Position numbers and translations under genes: made by a program
The notes under the pieces: model-generated
Database searches by the model: none
Told to the model about the DNA's origin: nothing
The model's input: only the letters and a program-made list of their open reading frames with translations
Part shown: piece by piece, positions 1-5,405 of the stretch
Layout of the letters: each line of letters opens with the position of its first letter
Position numbering within the stretch: the stretch's first letter is position 1
Assembly: GCA_900754525.1 (NCBI GenBank)
Contig: CAAEDE010000032.1
Location: 1-7,001, forward strand
DNA length: 7,001 nucleotides
Reading direction: 5' to 3'
Origin: an uncultured Collinsella sp.
GTDB taxonomy: Bacteria > Actinomycetota > Coriobacteriia > Coriobacteriales > Coriobacteriaceae

Positions 1-2
1 GA

Positions 3-102
3 GCGGGCCGCATTTGAGACAAGGTGACGTGAAACGAAAGGGCGCTGACCTTCTGGTCGCGCCCTTGAAGTTGAACGTCAGATTGGTGTGAATGCGGCCC
101 GC
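3..102. repeat. Nested imperfect inverted repeat of about 100 nt around the lacC terminator
   Basis: Bases 3-14 (GCGGGCCGCATT) and 91-102 (AATGCGGCCCGC) are perfect 12-bp inverted repeats. Between them, TGACGT at 25-30 pairs with ACGTCA at 75-80, and the terminator stem (38-50 with 55-66) lies at the centre. The intervals between the blocks are almost equal on both sides (10 and 10 nt; 7 and 8 nt), so the segment could fold as one long interrupted hairpin. It could be an extended transcript 3' end or a small repetitive or MITE-like element that carries a terminator. Which of these it is cannot be decided from one copy. Confidence 0.7.
29..66 (-). terminator. Rho-independent terminator of the lacABXC unit
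   Basis: Stem AAGGGCGC (38-45) pairs with GCGCCCTT (59-66). It continues with GACC (47-50) pairing GGTC (55-58) after one bulged T, and the loop is TTCT. On the minus strand the stem is followed by a modest T-rich run (TTTCGTTT), so it suits transcripts coming from lacC, whose stop lies about 100 nt upstream. On the plus strand no T run follows, so the direction is clear. The weak T run keeps confidence moderate. Confidence 0.65.
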
Positions 103-169
103 GCAGCGTCGACCGGTCCGCCGTTCGGTAGAACGGCGGAACCAATAGGTTTGGTAAAACGCCGTAACC
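100..169 (-). repeat. Repetitive hairpin element, copy 1 (3' of lacC)
   Basis: Two blocks recur after lacB (2276-2320). The 15-mer CGCGCAGCGTCGACC at 100-114 is identical there. A 22-base block at 148-169, containing GTTTGGTAAAAC, matches 20 of 22. Between them this copy carries an additional perfect hairpin, CCGCCGTTC (118-126) and GAACGGCGG (131-139), with loop GGTA. The second block also centres on GTTT-GGTA-AAAC. The element begins one base past the lacC stop codon on the minus strand. It resembles a repetitive extragenic palindrome family. Effects on mRNA 3'-end stability or partial termination are inference. Confidence 0.65.
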
Positions 170-1105
170 CTAAAGTTCAGTCACGACAACGTTGTTGAAG
201 ATCTCGTCCCAGCGGTCCATGACCAGGTGGCCGGTCTTGGGATCCATGGCGTTGAGCTTGCCGCAGGTATTGGCGGTCTTGAGCACCGTGACGTCGTCGG
301 CACCGGCAGCAATGGCATGCGCAAAGCCGGCGATGGTCGAGTCACCAGAGCCCGTTGCGTTCACAGCCGCAATCGCGGGCGTCTTGGCGCGGAACGCGCG
401 GCCCTCATGGAAGCCCACCGAACCGGCAGCGCCCATCGAAACGACAACCCAGGGGATACCGGCAAAACGGTCATCAGCGGCAAGCGCCTCGCGCAGGGCA
501 TCGACATCATCGGTCGTAAAGGACGTACCCAGCAGGCCGTTAATCTCGGTCAGGTTGGGCTTTACGAGCTCAGGCTTAGCGTCGGACTCCAGCGCGGCCT
601 CCAGCGATGCGCCCGAGGTGTCGAGCAGCACCTTGGCGCCCGCCTCCTCGGCGATCTTGACGAGCTCGGCATAGTAGCCGGCATCGACGCCACGCGGCAG
701 CGAGCCCGAAAGCGTCACGACGTCCGCCTTCGCTGCGAGCTCGGCGAACTTGGCCGTAAAGGCCTCGAGCTCGGCCGGGGCGATCTGCGGGCCGCTCTCC
801 AGCAGCTCGGTCTGATTACCCTCGTGCAGGATATTCAGGCAGATGCGCGTCTCACCAGCAATAGGCACAAAGTCGTTCTTGACGCCGTCGGCATCCATAA
901 GCTCGGCCATATAGGCACCCATGTGGCCGCCGAGCAGGCCGGTCGCGAGCACGTCGTCACCCAGCTGCAGCAGCACGCGACTCACGTTGAGGCCCTTGCC
1001 GCCAGCGGTCTTTTCGGGTGTCACACGGTTAACATCGTCGATGATCAGCTTGTCGAGCTGATAGCGCGTATCAATCGACGGGTTCATGGTAACGGTCAGA
1101 ATCAT
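170..1105 (-). CDS. lacC: Tagatose-6-phosphate kinase (PfkB family, LacC type)
   Basis: The 311-residue protein belongs to the PfkB sugar kinase family. LacC uses ATP to convert D-tagatose-6-phosphate to D-tagatose-1,6-bisphosphate in the cytoplasm. Visible features: the N-terminus MILTVTMNPSID typical of 1-phosphofructokinase/LacC proteins; PfkB signature 1 around AGGKGLNVSR (34-43); SGSLPRG (133-139); KPNLTEING (182-190); and the C-terminal anion-hole motif NATGSGDS (249-256), with D255 as presumed catalytic base. The reading frame extends 14 codons further upstream (to 1147), but AGGAG at 1112-1116 sits 6 nt before the ATG at 1105 and family proteins begin at MILT, so I chose 1105. It is the last gene of the unit, 53 nt after the epimerase. 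FruK-type 1-phosphofructokinase is the main alternative on sequence alone; the lacA/lacB neighbours decide for LacC. Confidence 0.9.
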   Translation of the reverse strand: MILTVTMNPSIDTRYQLDKLIIDDVNRVTPEKTAGGKGLNVSRVLLQLGDDVLATGLLGGHMGAYMAELMDADGVKNDFVPIAGETRICLNILHEGNQTELLESGPQIAPAELEAFTAKFAELAAKADVVTLSGSLPRGVDAGYYAELVKIAEEAGAKVLLDTSGASLEAALESDAKPELVKPNLTEINGLLGTSFTTDDVDALREALAADDRFAGIPWVVVSMGAAGSVGFHEGRAFRAKTPAIAAVNATGSGDSTIAGFAHAIAAGADDVTVLKTANTCGKLNAMDPKTGHLVMDRWDEIFNNVVVTEL

Positions 1106-1111
1106 GTTGAA

Positions 1112-1116
1112 CTCCT
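1112..1116 (-). promoter_or_regulatory. Ribosome binding site deciding the lacC start
   Basis: The minus strand reads AGGAG, then TTCAAC, then ATG at 1105. This lies inside the longer open frame that starts at 1147, so it argues for the internal start. Confidence 0.75.
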
Positions 1117-1158
1117 GTTCCGGGGCGGCATAACCCGCCCCAAACATACGATAGCTCG

Positions 1159-2040
1159 TTAAAGGATCTCGATCTCAAAGCCGCGGGTGACGGTCTCTCC
1201 CGGCTTGGCCACCAGGCAGCCGCGCTTGTGCTCCAGAATATCGTCCTCGTCGGAGCAGGTGGACAGGCCGCCCCACGGTTCCACGGCCACAAAGTCGCCC
1301 TCTGGCTTGCTCCACACAATCAGGTACGGCATATCGGGGAACGTCAGGCGCACGCCCTTGTCCTCGGTTTTCTTGGTCAGCGTAACCACGCGGCTCTCGA
1401 GCACGTCGAAGATGGTCTCCGCGAAGTCAAAGAGTTCATGGGTAAGCGGCAGGTTCTGGCCGATCATGGGGTTCTTGCTGCGATGCTCAACATCAATCAA
1501 GCCCGTCGAGGGAACGGCAGTACAGAGCTCGGTGGCCTCACGCTGCTCAAAACGGAGCTCGTAATCGTCATAGGACTCGCCCTCGTCGAGCGGGCACTTA
1601 AAGCCGGGGTGACCGCCCACAAAGAATGGCATGTCCTCGGTGCCCTCATTGGTCACCTCGTACGACACGGCAACCTTTTCCGAATCGATCGTGTAACGGG
1701 CAACGATCTTAAACGGATACGGGTACTGCTCGAACAACTCGGCATGGTCGGCAGAGCTTAAGCTCAGCGCAACCATGTTGTCGCTCTGTTCCTCGAGCTT
1801 CCACTCCTGCTTGCGCGCAAAGCCGTGACGGGCGAGCTTTACCTCGCGGCCGCCCATGGTCATTGCGTGACCGTCACGAAGGCCACCGCAGATTGGGAAG
1901 CAAATGGGTGCCTGGCCCGACCAGACCGCCGGATCACCCTGCCACAGGTACTCACGGCCGTTGGCCGCAATAGAAGTGAACGACCCGCCCGCCGTGCTCA
2001 GTGCCACGCGGATAGAACCGTTATCAAGAACAAACTCCAT
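1159..2040 (-). CDS. lacX: Aldose 1-epimerase family protein (LacX-like)
   Basis: The 293-residue protein has the galactose-mutarotase fold family signatures. LacX-like proteins interconvert alpha and beta anomers of hexoses or sugar phosphates; the exact substrate is not established by sequence. Visible motifs: GREYLWQGDPAVWSGQAP (28-45) and FPICGGLRDG (48-57), characteristic of the LacX-like branch; RHGFAR (71-76) with H72; GGHPGFKCP (142-150) with H144; and VAVEPWGG (251-258) with E254. These give the His/His/Glu set expected of active members. The frame is open 11 codons further upstream (to 2073), but that extension contains the likely ribosome site (GGGAAGG, minus strand of 2046-2052), so ATG at 2040 is preferred. 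It lies between lacB and lacC, as part of the galactose-6-phosphate pathway unit, but 283 nt separate it from lacB. Confidence 0.87.
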   Translation of the reverse strand: MEFVLDNGSIRVALSTAGGSFTSIAANGREYLWQGDPAVWSGQAPICFPICGGLRDGHAMTMGGREVKLARHGFARKQEWKLEEQSDNMVALSLSSADHAELFEQYPYPFKIVARYTIDSEKVAVSYEVTNEGTEDMPFFVGGHPGFKCPLDEGESYDDYELRFEQREATELCTAVPSTGLIDVEHRSKNPMIGQNLPLTHELFDFAETIFDVLESRVVTLTKKTEDKGVRLTFPDMPYLIVWSKPEGDFVAVEPWGGLSTCSDEDDILEHKRGCLVAKPGETVTRGFEIEIL

Positions 2041-2275
2041 AGGAGCCTTCCCTTTCTTACGACAGCCCGCCAAGTCAATAGGGCTGATAGAAAACCGGCC
2101 CGCGCCCCCTCACAGAAACGCGAGCCGTCAATTAAAAAGCTGCAGAATGCCGGGGCCGCCAAAATTAAAGCACTCAAGCCAAGCAAGCAAACGTGTTATC
2201 GGAGCAGCTTACCGACCCAGAACGCTTCGCAACAACAGCGGTAACCCCACAGGTACTCTCAACGTCAGCGAGCGT
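2041..2275. other. Long spacer between lacB and the epimerase gene
   Basis: Apart from the hairpin element at its lacB-proximal end, this stretch contains no convincing coding frame, tRNA or terminator. The minus strand has AT-richer patches (TTTAATTTT and TTTTTAATTGACGG around 2130-2170), but I could not pair a good -35 with a good -10. Open frames on both strands here show no family resemblance and no good ribosome site. It may be a long untranslated region or hold an unrecognised promoter for the epimerase and lacC. Confidence 0.4.
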
Positions 2276-2320
2276 CGCGCAGCGTCGACCCGTTACGCGG
2301 TTTGGTAAAACCGCGTAACC
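2276..2320 (-). repeat. Repetitive hairpin element, copy 2 (3' of lacB)
   Basis: The 15-mer CGCGCAGCGTCGACC (2276-2290) and the block 2299-2320 both recur after lacC. This copy forms a perfect 12-bp stem, GTTACGCGGTTT (2292-2303) with AAACCGCGTAAC (2308-2319), and loop GGTA (TACC on the transcript). It starts 4 nt after the lacB stop on the minus strand and is not followed by a T run, so it is not a standard intrinsic terminator. A role in protecting the lacAB part of the mRNA from 3' decay, or in limiting read-through to the epimerase and lacC, is possible but inferred. Confidence 0.75.
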
Positions 2321-2323
2321 TCC

Positions 2324-2848
2324 TTAGTCGTGATACTCGCCGCGGTCCCACTTCTCGAGGAACTCGTCAAAGAAGTGCGGGTCAGCCTGAGCCTCGGCGT
2401 CGGCCTTATTGCAGGCATCGATCTTGGCGATCAGGGCGTCGTGCTCGGGGGTCTTCTCGTAGGGCTCCTCCAGGAAGGCAAGCATGATATCGGCCATCAG
2501 GAACTCGCCGGTAATCTTGCCGCCAAAGCCCACGATGTTGGCGTTGAGCTCGCGACGGGCATACAGGGCAGAGGTCATGTCGCGAACCAGGGCGCAGCGG
2601 GCGCCGGGAACCTTGTTGACGGCGTTGGTGATGCCGATGCCGGTGCCGCACAGGGCCACGCCAAAGTCGGCCTTGCCGCTGGCAACAGCCTCGCCCACGG
2701 CCTTACCGTAGATGGGATAGTGCGTACGGGTGTGGCTGTAGGTACCGCAGTCGAGCACCTTGTAGCCAGCCTGCTCCAGGCGGTCGGCCAGATAGATCTT
2801 CTCGTCCGTAACGATATGGTCGCAACCGATTGCGATGGTCTTCTTCAT
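2324..2848 (-). CDS. lacB: Galactose-6-phosphate isomerase, subunit LacB
   Basis: The 174-residue protein is of the RpiB/LacA/LacB family, close to the usual LacB length. With LacA it forms the heteromeric isomerase converting D-galactose-6-phosphate to D-tagatose-6-phosphate. Visible features: IAIGCDHIVTDEK (5-17) with the D10/H11 pair; DCGTYSHTRTHYPIYGK (33-49), a LacB hallmark; ALCGTGIGITNAVNKVPG (65-82) with the family's catalytic-type Cys at 67; RDMTSALYARRELNANI (89-105); and GFGGKITGE (107-115). The start at 2848 is preceded by AAAGGA, 7 nt upstream. It follows lacA by 63 nt on the same strand. The C-terminal 50 residues are charged, as in other LacB proteins. RpiB (ribose-5-phosphate isomerase) is the alternative, but the HTRTHYPI segment and the adjacent LacA make LacB clear. 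Confidence 0.95.
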   Translation of the reverse strand: MKKTIAIGCDHIVTDEKIYLADRLEQAGYKVLDCGTYSHTRTHYPIYGKAVGEAVASGKADFGVALCGTGIGITNAVNKVPGARCALVRDMTSALYARRELNANIVGFGGKITGEFLMADIMLAFLEEPYEKTPEHDALIAKIDACNKADAEAQADPHFFDEFLEKWDRGEYHD

Positions 2849-2911
2849 CAGAACGTCCTTTCGTCTGAATTCACAAGTTGAGGTAGAAGTTCGAGTTCTC
2901 GGTGGCTCTCG

Positions 2912-3340
2912 TTAGGCCATCTTGTTGAGCATGTCGACACGGATCTGGTGACGGCCGCCGGCGTACTGGGCGCGCAGGAACTCGCGGGCGATCTTCTTGG
3001 CGACCTCGGTGCCCACAACGCCCGGGCCCATGGTGACCATGCGCGAGCCGTTGTGCTCGCGGGTCATGTAGGCGGAACGCTCGTCGGAAATGTTGGCGAC
3101 GACCATGCCCTTGATCTTGACGGCGGCCATATAGGAGCCGACGCCGTACTTATCGAATGCGAAGCCCTGGGAATCCTTGTGCTCCAGCAGGTCCTTGGCA
3201 ACGGCGGTCGCGGAATCGACAAAGTCCGCGGCAGGGGTCTCGGAATAGTCGACGACCTCGTGACCGTCGGCGATGAGCATCTCCTTGATGGACTCCTTCA
3301 TCGACATACCGTCGGCATCGGAAGCGATTACAACCCTCAT
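2912..3340 (-). CDS. lacA: Galactose-6-phosphate isomerase, subunit LacA
   Basis: The 142-residue protein matches LacA in length and layout. It partners with LacB in the tagatose-6-phosphate pathway. Visible features: N-terminal VVIASDADGMSMKE (3-16); FVDSATAVAKDLL (40-52); DKYGVGSYMAAVKIKGMVVA (63-82); ISDERSAYMTREHNGSRMVTM (84-104); and the conserved C-terminal GGRHQIRVDMLNK (128-140). The position where LacB/RpiB carry the active-site Cys reads DKYGVG here, with no Cys, which is normal for LacA. The start is well supported: the minus strand reads AAGGAGG (3346-3352), five bases, then ATG at 3340, the best ribosome site in the unit. As first gene of lacABXC, it has the long regulatory region (3341-3567) directly upstream. 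Confidence 0.95.
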   Translation of the reverse strand: MRVVIASDADGMSMKESIKEMLIADGHEVVDYSETPAADFVDSATAVAKDLLEHKDSQGFAFDKYGVGSYMAAVKIKGMVVANISDERSAYMTREHNGSRMVTMGPGVVGTEVAKKIAREFLRAQYAGGRHQIRVDMLNKMA

Positions 3341-3434
3341 GACATCCTCCTTGAGAGATACGCAGGTGCGTAGTTTCTGTTTGGAAGTGTTGAATCGCGT
3401 TCAGGTCCGGGCATCTGAATGTGCGGTTCTTCAC

Positions 3435-3464
3435 TGTTCATGTTTATTTGAACACATTCGAACA
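3435..3464. promoter_or_regulatory. Candidate operator cluster upstream of lacA (TGTTC/GAACA repeats)
   Basis: TGTTCA (3435-3440) and TGAACA (3449-3454) form an inverted repeat with an 8-nt spacer. On the minus strand, 3464-3446 reads TGTTCGA-N3-TGTTCAAAT: two TGTTYRA half-sites 10 bp apart, on the same helix face. The same 19-bp layout (15 of 19 bases equal) occurs upstream of lacF at 5406-5424. Direct or inverted TGTTY half-sites are reminiscent of DeoR-family sugar repressors such as Gram-positive LacR. That assignment is inference, since no such regulator is encoded in the window. Confidence 0.5.
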
Positions 3465-3490
3465 GTAACTGCAACAACTATTTGTTTATC

Positions 3491-3510
3491 TTTGTTCTTT
3501 TTTGAACAAA
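3491..3510. promoter_or_regulatory. 20-bp palindrome upstream of lacA
   Basis: TTTGTTC (3491-3497) and GAACAAA (3504-3510) are perfect inverted 7-mers separated by six T (plus strand). The AT-rich stem makes a terminator unlikely. The half-site GTTC/GAAC is shared with the nearby repeats at 3435-3464, so a protein-binding site for the lacA promoter is the more natural reading. The 12-mer TGTTCTTTTTTG within it also occurs upstream of lacF, on the minus strand of 5332-5343. Confidence 0.5.
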
Positions 3511-3511
3511 T

Positions 3512-3522
3512 ACCGTTCACGG
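3512..3522. promoter_or_regulatory. ACCGTTCA-type motif upstream of lacA
   Basis: ACCGTTCACGG carries the palindrome CCGT-TC-ACGG. The same ACCGTTCA word occurs twice upstream of lacF (minus strand, 5367-5374 and 5388-5395) and once upstream of lacE (6573-6580). It lies 2 nt from the 20-bp palindrome. Recurrence in three promoter regions of one pathway suggests a shared operator; the cognate protein is unknown. Confidence 0.45.
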
Positions 3523-3570
3523 ATGATTGCTGACCGTTTGAGCCGGGCGCGGACGCAGCGACCATGTGTT

Positions 3571-3613
3571 CAACAAACAAAAGGGCGACCGAGAACGCGT
3601 CTCGGCCGCCCTT
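3571..3613 (-). terminator. Rho-independent terminator of the membrane protein gene
   Basis: The 14-base arms 3581-3594 (AAGGGCGACCGAGA) and 3600-3613 (TCTCGGCCGCCCTT) pair with a single A-C mismatch around loop ACGCG. On the minus strand the stem runs into TTTTGTTTGTTG. It lies 34 nt after the stop codon at 3648 and upstream of lacA, so it should insulate lacABXC from transcription through the membrane protein gene. Confidence 0.88.
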
Positions 3614-3647
3614 CGGCGGTATTCCCCGGTATATACAGCTGTTTTAG

Positions 3648-4679
3648 CTACTCGGACTGCCCGCCCTTTTTGGCGTGCTTGGAAGGAGCACTCAAGAAAC
3701 GGCCCGTCAAATAGTTCGCCGGGCCGGAAATATCGATCCCCAGCAGCACGTGTCCTAGCCATAGGAACGCCACGAGCACCAGCAGCGGGATAACGCACGA
3801 GGTCACGATCATCACGATGACGCCTTCAATCAGATCGGTCACCTGCCGCACGATCTCATCGGTCATCTGCTTGGCGCCGCTGGTCACCGACGTAACAAGG
3901 CTCGATGCCCCATCAGTCAACTGCTCGAGCACGTTTTTGGACTCCGTGGCCTCGGATTTTTTCTTGTTCGATTTTGAGCTGGTCTCGGCTGACTTGTCCG
4001 TGGTGTCGGCCGCGTCCGCAGCGTCCGCAGCCTTTTGCTCAGCTTGCTCAATACTTACGCGATACGTTTCATCGACCTTCTGCGACACCCATACGCTCGC
4101 GGGCACGAGCGCCATGCCGATCACGGCAACCACCAGCACGCGCGTCGCCACACGGCGCAGGACAGCGCTCGTGCTCCAGCGCCCGTGAATGCCGAGCGAC
4201 ACCGCAAAGAGCGCCAACGCAAACGGGATTAAGATGCCCAGGCCAACCGACCACAAAATCGTGAGCAAATATTTCTCTAGGTATAGCACGGCAAGCACGA
4301 TACCAAGGTTGCCTGAAAGCTGCGCGAGCTGCTCGGCAACCGGCGTTCCCGTATCACCCGGCAGCGCGGTAATGCCCGCAGACAGCGCCACGCACGAGGT
4401 CGTGAGCGCCAGTACGTTTCCTTTCTTTTGATCGATGACCTCGATGGTGGAGTCCCAAGTTTTGGTATCGGCGAAATGCGGACGAGCCACAAAGCCCGAC
4501 AGCAGCGCCAGCACCACGAGCGCAACGATAAAGCCAATCTGCAGCTTTTTGTTTGCGCACACGACATCGGACAGACTGGGCTGCAGCTCGGTTACCGTCG
4601 TGTGCTCGGTTATCTGGACAGGACGCCCATGAGCCATCTCGTGCGCGCCTCTTTTTTGTATTGACCCGTTATCCGGCAT
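3648..4679 (-). CDS. Multi-pass membrane protein of unknown function
   Basis: I do not recognise this 343-residue protein. A hydrophilic N-terminus of about 45 residues precedes hydrophobic segments near 47-66, 88-107 (weak), 125-163 (long enough for two passes) and 180-198. A hydrophilic stretch (200-285) follows, with an Ala/Asp-rich low-complexity part (AADAADAADTTDK, 217-229) and a Ser/Lys/Glu-rich part (230-249). A strong hydrophobic hairpin-like region follows (286-314), then a basic tail (PSKHAKKGG, 332-340). No enzyme motif, transporter signature or signal peptidase site is evident. The start is well supported by GGAGG 7 nt upstream. TATACT (minus strand of 4718-4723) could be a -10 box, but no good -35 is visible. 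With its own terminator it looks transcriptionally independent of the lac genes on either side, and nothing in the sequence ties it to sugar use. Confidence 0.8.
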   Translation of the reverse strand: MPDNGSIQKRGAHEMAHGRPVQITEHTTVTELQPSLSDVVCANKKLQIGFIVALVVLALLSGFVARPHFADTKTWDSTIEVIDQKKGNVLALTTSCVALSAGITALPGDTGTPVAEQLAQLSGNLGIVLAVLYLEKYLLTILWSVGLGILIPFALALFAVSLGIHGRWSTSAVLRRVATRVLVVAVIGMALVPASVWVSQKVDETYRVSIEQAEQKAADAADAADTTDKSAETSSKSNKKKSEATESKNVLEQLTDGASSLVTSVTSGAKQMTDEIVRQVTDLIEGVIVMIVTSCVIPLLVLVAFLWLGHVLLGIDISGPANYLTGRFLSAPSKHAKKGGQSE

Positions 4680-4686
4680 TTGGATA

Positions 4687-4691
4687 CCTCC
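4687..4691 (-). promoter_or_regulatory. Strong ribosome site of the membrane protein gene
   Basis: The minus strand reads GGAGG, seven bases (TATCCAA), then ATG at 4679. This supports the outermost Met over the internal Met at residue 15. Confidence 0.75.
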
Positions 4692-4772
4692 TCAGTCCGG
4701 CGTTTAATGCGAAAGGAAGTATACCCACCGAGCAAAAATCGAACGGGAGGACGAACGGAGCGCACCAAGACT

Positions 4773-4813
4773 GTCCCCAATGACTAGTCGTTTAAGAACG
4801 TCCCCAATGACTA
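4773..4813. repeat. Tandem GTCCCCAATGACTA repeat
   Basis: The 14-mer GTCCCCAATGACTA occurs at 4773-4786 and again at 4800-4813, a 27-bp period. The spacer contains part of the palindrome GACTAGTC (4782-4789) and TTTAAGAACG. It lies between the lacF terminator and the membrane protein gene, where no coding is seen. Short repeats of this look sometimes accompany REP-associated transposases or are decayed ends of mobile elements. No transposase is present here, so that origin is a guess. Confidence 0.55.
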
Positions 4814-4832
4814 TATTTCACCGCAACTTGGA

Positions 4833-4875
4833 GGAGGACAGAAAAAGCCCTGCCGCGGGTAGCGGCAGAGCTTTT
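4833..4875 (-). terminator. Rho-independent terminator of lacF
   Basis: Arms AAAAGCCCTGCCGC (4843-4856) and GCGGCAGAGCTTTT (4862-4875) pair with one C-A mismatch around loop GGGTA. On the minus strand the stem ends in a T run (TTTTTCTGTCC) and lies 27 nt after the lacF stop. The A/T ends of the stem could give weak activity in the other direction too, but no plus-strand gene is there to be terminated. Confidence 0.88.
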
Positions 4876-4902
4876 GGAAGGGGACTTGGTTGTGAGGGCT
4901 CG

Positions 4903-5241
4903 TTAGGCGAGCTTGGCCTCGAGCTCGGCAATGCGCTTGTAGGCATCGATGGTAAAGCGGGCCTGCTTCTCCAGGATCATAGTGGTCATGAGAGTGTCCT
5001 GAGCGTGAGCCATGATGAAGGTCATCTCCATCTCGCCACCGCCGGCCTCCTGCGAAAGCAGCTTGGTCTGCGTGTCGTGGGCACCGATGAGCGCATCGCT
5101 GGCATCCTTGTGCAGCTGCTCGGCCTTCTCAAAGTCACCCTCGCGAGCAGCATCGAGCGCTGCAAGCAGATCGGTCTGGGCGTCACCTGCGTATGCGACG
5201 ATCTCGAATCCAACCATCGAGATTTCTTCTTTGGTTGCCAT
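4903..5241 (-). CDS. lacF: PTS lactose/cellobiose-type IIA component (LacF)
   Basis: The 112-residue protein is of the lactose/cellobiose PTS IIA family, a soluble trimeric carrier that takes phosphate from HPr and passes it to the IIB domain. Visible features: MVGFEIVAYAGDAQTDLLAAL (9-29), the conserved first helix; the long AEQLHKDASDALIGAHDTQT second helix (40-59); and FIMAHAQDTLMTT (75-87), which contains the phosphorylated His at H79 and the conserved Asp at D82. Length is close to characterised LacF proteins. The start has GAAAGGAA on the minus strand (5248-5255) at suitable spacing. It is monocistronic in appearance, 214 nt after the repressor gene and closed by its own terminator, whereas LacE lies about 1.6 kb away on the other strand. 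The sugar could also be cellobiose or another beta-glucoside; the lacAB genes and LacE-like neighbour favour lactose. Confidence 0.92.
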   Translation of the reverse strand: MATKEEISMVGFEIVAYAGDAQTDLLAALDAAREGDFEKAEQLHKDASDALIGAHDTQTKLLSQEAGGGEMEMTFIMAHAQDTLMTTMILEKQARFTIDAYKRIAELEAKLA

Positions 5242-5323
5242 GTTGCGTTCCTTTCACATATGAACCAATGGAGAGCATCGCGTCCGGGCATACGCGCTGC
5301 GTTGTGTATGACAGAAACAATAA

Positions 5324-5343
5324 CATTCAAACAAAAAAGAACA
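5324..5343 (-). promoter_or_regulatory. TGTTC/TGTTTGA tandem half-sites upstream of lacF
   Basis: On the minus strand this reads TGTTC-N5-TGTTTGAATG: half-sites 10 bp apart, as in the lacA-distal and lacF-distal sites. It shares TGTTCTTTTTTG with the palindrome upstream of lacA. It lies about 80-100 nt before the lacF start, a reasonable place for promoter control. Confidence 0.4.
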
Positions 5344-5366
5344 GCGCAAAACGTAATTTCGAGCTA

Positions 5367-5395
5367 TGAACGGTCACTTTTCGACCGTGAACGGT
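5367..5395. promoter_or_regulatory. Paired ACCGTTCA motifs upstream of lacF
   Basis: TGAACGGT occurs at 5367-5374 and 5388-5395, exactly 21 bp (two helical turns) apart; the minus strand reads ACCGTTCA. The second copy is the centre of a palindrome, ACCGT-GA-ACGGT (5384-5395). An inverted pair ACGGTC (5370-5375) and GACCGT (5383-5388) can also form a 7-nt-loop hairpin. No T run follows, so operator rather than terminator is preferred. Single copies occur upstream of lacA and lacE. Confidence 0.5.
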
Positions 5396-5405
5396 TTTTA
5401 AACCA

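Noticed and set aside
1106..1147. N-terminal extension of lacC (14 residues)
   Set aside because: The extension would overlap the clear AGGAG ribosome site, and LacC proteins begin at the MILTVTMNPS segment.
227..1162. Plus-strand 311-codon open frame opposite lacC
   Set aside because: It lies antisense to a clear LacC gene, has a composition typical of GC-rich shadow frames and matches no family I recognise.
2041..2073. N-terminal extension of the epimerase (11 residues)
   Set aside because: It would translate through the GGGAAGG ribosome site, and family proteins begin close to the MEFVLDNG segment.
1998..2186. 62-codon minus-strand frame with a hydrophobic start between lacB and the epimerase
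   Set aside because: It overlaps the epimerase start in another frame, lacks a good ribosome site and shows no conserved motif. The hydrophobic look is likely chance.
5370..5388. ACGGTC/GACCGT hairpin as a terminator for the repressor gene
   Set aside because: The stem is only 6 bp and no T run follows on either strand. The paired TGAACGGT words fit an operator better.
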